This document shows positions 4,784 through 6,003 of a stretch of 6,003 bases of DNA, in pieces (position 1 is the stretch's first letter; each line of letters begins with the position of its first letter). The DNA lies in NCBI GenBank assembly GCA_964482585.1, contig CAYZYO010000121.1, forward strand, positions 1-6,003, read 5' to 3'. A program made the translations under genes and the position numbers. This DNA comes from CAYZYO01 sp964482585. GTDB taxonomy: Bacteria > Bacillota > Syntrophomonadia > Syntrophomonadales > Syntrophomonadaceae. The notes below the pieces were generated by a model. That model had not been told where the DNA came from. It did not search any database and worked only from the letters and a program-made list of their open reading frames with translations.

Positions 4784-6003
4784 ATATCGGTAGAATTAGA
4801 TTAAGTATTATTCCAACTGTAAATGAAGTAGCAAAACCTAATAGTAGAATTTTTATCAAACCCATAAATCGTATTTCACGTATAATCATTACCATCACAG
4901 GTAAACACGGCAGAGATAAAGCAATCATAGAAATCGCAATTGTAGCCTCCCGGGTAGTAAGAGGGAGATTCAGCAATACCAGGGGAGCCAGATAGCGCTG
5001 AAAAATAGTTATTAAAACCGCCACAAACGCTTCTGCCGGTATGCCAAATAATGTTCTGGTAAAACCTTCAATACTACTGAAAACATTTAATAAACCTGAT
5101 TCCATTAATGCTCTTATTATTATATTTAAAAGTAATAATAAAGGTAAAACCTCAGTAAAGAATCCTGAAAACCTTATCTTAACTTTGTTCCACACATTAG
5201 ATCTTTGAGGAATTCTTAATGGAGGAAGCTCATATACAAAAACATTATCAGTTTTCATTAATCTGCTTAAAACAAATCCTAATACAATTAATGTCAACAG
5301 CATAGTCAATACAATAATAGTTAGCGAAACATAAAATGTTGATATGACTGATGCCAAAATTCCAATAGTAGCTGCACAGGGAATAACAATACTCAATATA
5401 GTAATAATAATAAACCTCTCGGCAGCACCGGGCAAAATCCTGGTAGCCAAAATTGCCGGGGTGCGGCATCCAAAGCCAAGCGAAAGCGGTATTACTGCCT
5501 GCCCTGATACTCCAAAAAGCCTCCCTACTCTCTCCAGAGCAACCGAATAGCGCGGTAACAGTCCAGTGTCTTCTATTATAGACATGAGCAGACTAACCAT
5601 GAGCATGGCCGGCATAATTATTGAAAATGGTATAATTAATCCCTCAGGTACAGCCTTGGATAAAACTGTATTAAGCATTCCCGGGGGCAATAAACCTGCA
5701 ATTAAGCCTTCCAGGTATCTACCTACAGGAACTAATAATGATGAAATAGGACCTTCACTGATTTCAATTGTTTGCAGCAGTAATAAAAAACCTATATAAG
5801 CCAGGAGAAGGAGTAATGCTGTTCCTATAAAAGGCTTATCAATTAAACCTTGAATTCTTTCTATTAAAATTCTGTGTTTTATGCCCACCTGTTTGCTAAC
5901 CATTCTGGCAATATTTTGCGCCTTCTCAGCCCTTTCTAAATCTGCAGTATTAAAACAGGTTTCAATAGGAATGGAACAGTTCTTGCACGATTTGAAATCT
6001 CTG
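4782..6003 (-). CDS. feoB: FeoB-type ferrous iron transporter, membrane part; N-terminus outside window
   Basis: Inner-membrane Fe(II) permease. The frame is open to the right edge, so the in-frame ATG at 5903 is internal and about 406 residues are visible. The N-terminal GTP-binding domain lies beyond the window. The visible part begins with a linker carrying CKNCSIPIETC (Cys at visible residues 6, 9, 16), then a charged helix ERAEKAQNIARMV, then the Gate/nucleoside-recognition membrane domain. Counting from Met at 5903: membrane helices near 26-46, 87-110, 132-155, 163-186, 190-213, 248-266, 290-311, 320-341 and 348-372; EDTGLLPR at 111-118; GFGCRTPA at 143-150; PCAATIG at 175-181; LPCLPV at 331-336. 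EDTG and GFGCxxPA are typical FeoB pore-region motifs. Immediately followed by feoA. Substrate is inferred from family and partner; FeoB-like paralogues with other roles exist. Confidence 0.92.
   Translation of the reverse strand, partial: RDFKSCKNCSIPIETCFNTADLERAEKAQNIARMVSKQVGIKHRILIERIQGLIDKPFIGTALLLLLAYIGFLLLLQTIEISEGPISSLLVPVGRYLEGLIAGLLPPGMLNTVLSKAVPEGLIIPFSIIMPAMLMVSLLMSIIEDTGLLPRYSVALERVGRLFGVSGQAVIPLSLGFGCRTPAILATRILPGAAERFIIITILSIVIPCAATIGILASVISTFYVSLTIIVLTMLLTLIVLGFVLSRLMKTDNVFVYELPPLRIPQRSNVWNKVKIRFSGFFTEVLPLLLLLNIIIRALMESGLLNVFSSIEGFTRTLFGIPAEAFVAVLITIFQRYLAPLVLLNLPLTTREATIAISMIALSLPCLPVMVMIIREIRFMGLIKILLLGFATSFTVGIILNLILPI

Noticed and set aside
5248..5469. Minus-strand frame of 73 codons inside feoB
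   Set aside because: Its product is an out-of-frame reading of membrane-helix codons (runs of Tyr and Ile) within a gene whose true frame is intact.
4782..5903. A complete, truncated 373-residue FeoB lacking the G domain
   Set aside because: The same frame stays open from 5904 to the window edge and encodes a sensible linker, so the ATG at 5903 is internal and the gene is cut by the window, not by evolution.

Overview
This AT-rich window reads like an anaerobic, low-GC Gram-positive bacterium (Clostridia or a related Firmicutes lineage). The grounds are strong GGAGG-type ribosome sites, TTG and GTG starts, a pyruvoyl-dependent arginine decarboxylase followed by spermidine synthase, and a two-gene SUF-type iron-sulfur module. 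No taxon can be fixed from 6 kb. Every gene lies on the minus strand, so transcription runs from high to low coordinates.

Layout in transcription order: (1) 6003-4782, the C-terminal part of a FeoB-type ferrous iron transporter, with its N-terminal G domain beyond the window, then feoA at 4769-4542 only 12 bp later. (2) 4541-4043, about 500 bp without a gene but full of dyad symmetry: a three-tier 66-nt stem-loop with a competing alternative hairpin, a 23-bp palindrome, an ATAGG-repeat dyad, and a sufC promoter with a perfect palindrome in its spacer. (3) 4042-2389, sufC and a short sufB/sufD-like gene overlapping by 11 bp, forming a minimal ATPase/scaffold pair. (4) 2257-1358, a LysR-type regulator preceded by two copies of an 11-bp inverted motif 85 bp apart and followed by a terminator-like hairpin. 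(5) 1225-767, pyruvoyl arginine decarboxylase with its own promoter, and 687-1, spermidine synthase, which runs off the left edge.

Functionally there are two blocks. The right block joins ferrous iron uptake (FeoB, FeoA) to iron-sulfur cluster assembly (SufC, SufB/D); no cysteine desulfurase or SufU is visible. The left block is polyamine synthesis: arginine to agmatine, then an aminopropyl transfer. The LysR regulator sits between them and its target cannot be told from sequence alone.

The least explained part is the feo-suf interval, which may hold an unrecognised structured RNA or leader. Several start codons proposed here are shorter than the longest open frame, because the ribosome site or a promoter element falls inside the longer version.
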